Below are positions 61,976 through 64,000 of a DNA stretch of 64,000 bases, in pieces (position 1 is the stretch's first letter; each line of letters starts with the position of its first letter). The DNA is taken from NCBI RefSeq assembly GCF_000516985.1, contig NW_006917091.1, positions 820,977-884,976 on the forward strand, written 5' to 3'. The notes beneath the pieces were generated by a model. It saw nothing but the letters and a program-made list of their open reading frames with translations. It was not told the DNA's origin and did no database searches. The stretch is from Pestalotiopsis fici W106-1 (taxonomy: Eukaryota > Ascomycota > Sordariomycetes > Amphisphaeriales > Sporocadaceae). The translations under genes and the position numbers were made by a program.

Positions 61976-63189
61976 GACCAGGAAGTATCAGCCAGTAACA
62001 GCAACCACTGCTCAGCAGTTGAGGTGGAGGTAGACGGTGGTGTAAACCAGGAATGGCTCGTATACATGTTCATACTTGAACCTTGTCTTAAGGTTTGTCA
62101 CGCATGTGTGACCGTCGGGGCCGAATGTGCTTCACACCGCTAATGCTGAATTGTATATTTAGATTGTGAGGCGAGCCACGGCGTGGGATACTCGCAAGGC
62201 TCCTGTCACGGAGCATACATGCTATTGTACGAAGATGGGCAAAAAGCGCGACTCGTTTGTGGACTTGGAAATTCGGCAGTGTCCCTTCACGTACCCGGCC
62301 CGATAACGAACCAGACACGCCCACACAATATTAATACCCCAGCCAGAACTCCGTACCATAATTCTCCCCTTTAAGCTAAGTACTGCATTTAACCATAACG
62401 CTAATCCGTCCTAATGCCGTGCTTATCAGTAACTGTATAGTAATAATCGTTCATTGAAGCAACTCCGGTCGGTCTCTCATGACGACGGAGGTGCGTAGTA
62501 CTGTTTCACGGTGTCTTCGGCATAATTGTCCGATCAAGGCCAAAACCATTGTTGTCGACTATGTTTAGAAAGGTATCGTGACGCTCAGCCTCGAGTCAAT
62601 GCAACCAAGGCCAAATTCCTCAAGGCAGAAAAGATCGTCTGCGACAGAAATGGACCGAGAAGCAAGCGGTTTGATGCGCCACAGTGTGGCTGGGTTGTGT
62701 GGCACCCTTCGAGTGACACAACGGGAAGGGTTGTTTAAGTCTGTTTGCACACATTATTTTCGCAGATGTAGACCATCTTTATTTATACTCTTTATTTCAG
62801 ATACTGGTCGTATCACGGTTGAAGATATTGAGCGGCAGTTCCATGGAAGAGGTCTCGCAGAAGCCCTGAAATGAAATTAAAAAAAATCCTTTCTGTCCAG
62901 GAAAAGATGATGGCAGCACTTATCGCGCACTCGATCCACAATCTGAACGCGGTCTTGCGAAGGCGAACCCATGTCATCAACACAATGATGGCATACTGTC
63001 ATGTAAAGGAGCCCCTAACGACTGAAGTTCTCGAATCGAGGGAGTCTTCTCTTCATCGTGAGTTTAGAATACCATAATTTGCTGCAGACCGTACAGAGAT
63101 GCTGCAAAAATCCATGATTATTGAGCGCGGTGGGAGACAGGGTCACGAGATGTTTTATTAGCGTGGGAAGGGCTTTGACTTTGCCACCA

Positions 63190-63305
63190 AACGATCCGAC
63201 CGTGCTCGTGGCTTCTCGCAATGGCCACTTGGAGGTTGTGCAAAGGCCTTTTGGGCATGGGGCAGACTGGAGTATACAGGATGACCCTGGACTGGATGCC
63301 CTGTA
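63190..63305 (+). pseudogene. Ankyrin-repeat fragment
   Basis: Translation gives TVLVASRNGHLEVVQRPFGH followed by GADWSIQDDPG. This fits the ankyrin consensus (T-x-L-x-x-A-x-x-x-G-H-L-E-V-V-x-L-L-L-x-x-G-A-D) with substitutions at structural Leu positions. A nearby frame (62871-63077) contains PLTTEVLES, possibly from the same type of gene. No start or full domain is present. Confidence 0.6.
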
Positions 63306-63425
63306 ATAAACTACATACGTCTTTAAATCATTACTTAATTATAAGGTATGCTATGGCATAGTTCGTTTCTTTCCTTTAGTGCCGTCAGATCAAAAATGCT
63401 TTTATATATTCGAACCATAAATTAA

Positions 63426-63964
63426 CTATATACTCAACTCTGCGGCGTTACTTTGAGGCATTTCACTTAAAGCTGTGGGCTTTACGATCCTGTGATCTGA
63501 CTCGGAACCAAGCTCTGGCTTGTTGTACCCATGCTGTTGGTGGCCTGGATTGGCCTGCGTGGCAAAATGTGTATGTTCCACTTCTGGCGCCCTCGCTGTC
63601 CTCCTACGCCGTCGATATAGCATCCACAGTCCAACTGAAATCATAATAACTCCAGCTCCAACCCCAACCCCAATGCCTGCCGCAGCACCCGATGACAAGA
63701 CGTTAGGAGTGGTATCTGCATTCGAAACTGTAGGACTTTGACTCGCTAAAATCGACGAAGTGAATGCACTAGCAGTTGACGTCGAAGTCGTAGGCACGAA
63801 ACCGGTCGCTGGCACTGAGAAATAAGCTATCAAATCCTTGGGTGCCGCTAGATTGAAACGGTCCAAGCTAGGATTCGTGCAGTCTGGTCCAGTCGCATTG
63901 TCTGAACAGCAAGCCCAAATGTCGGCATCGGGTAAGTAGACTGCATCGCCGTCTTTGTGGTTCT
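63426..63964 (-). CDS. Single-pass membrane protein, 3' exon only (runs off the window)
   Basis: The last exon of a minus-strand gene. It starts after a good acceptor (TTGCTTTCAG at 63974-63965) preceded by a CTAATA branch site, entering in phase 1. The exon codes about 178 residues: a Cys-containing end of an ectodomain (DADIWACCSDNATGPDC), Ser/Thr stalk, a TM helix (SSGAAAGIGVGVGAGVIMIS VGLWMLY), stop-transfer RRRRR and a short cytosolic tail ending NAAELSI. The layout matches the 46300-47962 protein and other fungal Cys-rich surface proteins. The 5' exons lie beyond 64000. Confidence 0.8.
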
Positions 63965-64000
63965 CTGAAAGCAACTCTATTAGTCTTTCCATAGACAATC

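Larger units (their letters stand above)
61522..63425. other. Intergenic region with decayed gene fragments
   Basis: 1.9 kb without an intact gene. It carries at least a WD40-like and an ankyrin-like fragment on the plus strand, listed separately, and otherwise nothing recognisable. Confidence 0.5.

Overview
The window is nuclear DNA of a filamentous ascomycete (Pezizomycotina, probably a sordariomycete; the genus cannot be fixed from the sequence alone). The evidence is short GT-AG introns of about 50-110 nt with CTRAY-like branch points, a dispersed 5S rRNA gene of the Neurospora type, an oxysterol-binding protein and a MYND-SET protein with fungal exon structure, secreted Ser/Thr-rich repeat proteins, and a Copia retrotransposon wrecked by C-to-T/G-to-A changes of the RIP type. 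Two runs of exactly 100 N (27702-27801 and 54197-54296) are assembly gaps.

Layout. 0.7-3.5 kb: a conserved low-complexity cytoplasmic protein (minus strand), then a 2.9 kb non-coding stretch. 6.39-11.77 kb: a complete 5,384-bp Copia element on the minus strand, with 206-bp LTRs, a perfect ATTTG target duplication and recognisable protease, integrase and reverse-transcriptase remnants in one preserved frame. 11.8-17.1 kb: a gene-free stretch. 17.1-19.0 kb: a cation diffusion facilitator. 19.8-27.1 kb: a giant (about 2,378 aa) secreted Ser/Thr-repeat protein in four exons, carrying a one-base frameshift. 28.8-49.9 kb is a housekeeping and metabolic block: U2AF small subunit, Osh-type lipid-transfer protein, MYND-SET protein, secreted haem peroxidase, short-chain dehydrogenase, F-box-like protein, CorA-like transporter, a single-pass Cys-rich membrane protein and a GH53 endo-galactanase. 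49.9-52.9 kb: an intergenic stretch with an intact-looking 5S rRNA gene between two diverged direct repeats. 52.9-57.9 kb: a second Ser/Thr-repeat secreted protein ending in a beta-propeller-like domain. 57.9-64 kb: a 5'-truncated 5S copy, a multi-pass membrane protein, WD40 and ankyrin fragments of a decayed gene, and the end of another single-pass membrane protein.

The genes form no obvious pathway or biosynthetic cluster. What unites several of them is the cell surface and outside world: two adhesin-like repeat proteins, two Cys-rich single-pass proteins, a peroxidase and a plant-wall galactanase, as expected of a plant- or litter-associated fungus. Exon structures given here were worked out by hand from splice motifs and frame continuity; in every complete multi-exon model whose sequence has no gap the summed exons divide by three, except that the giant protein needs removal of one extra base. 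The most unusual signal is in the RIP'd element: surviving CpA/TpG dinucleotides sit almost only in GpCpA/TpGpC, which suggests a context rule for the mutating enzyme.
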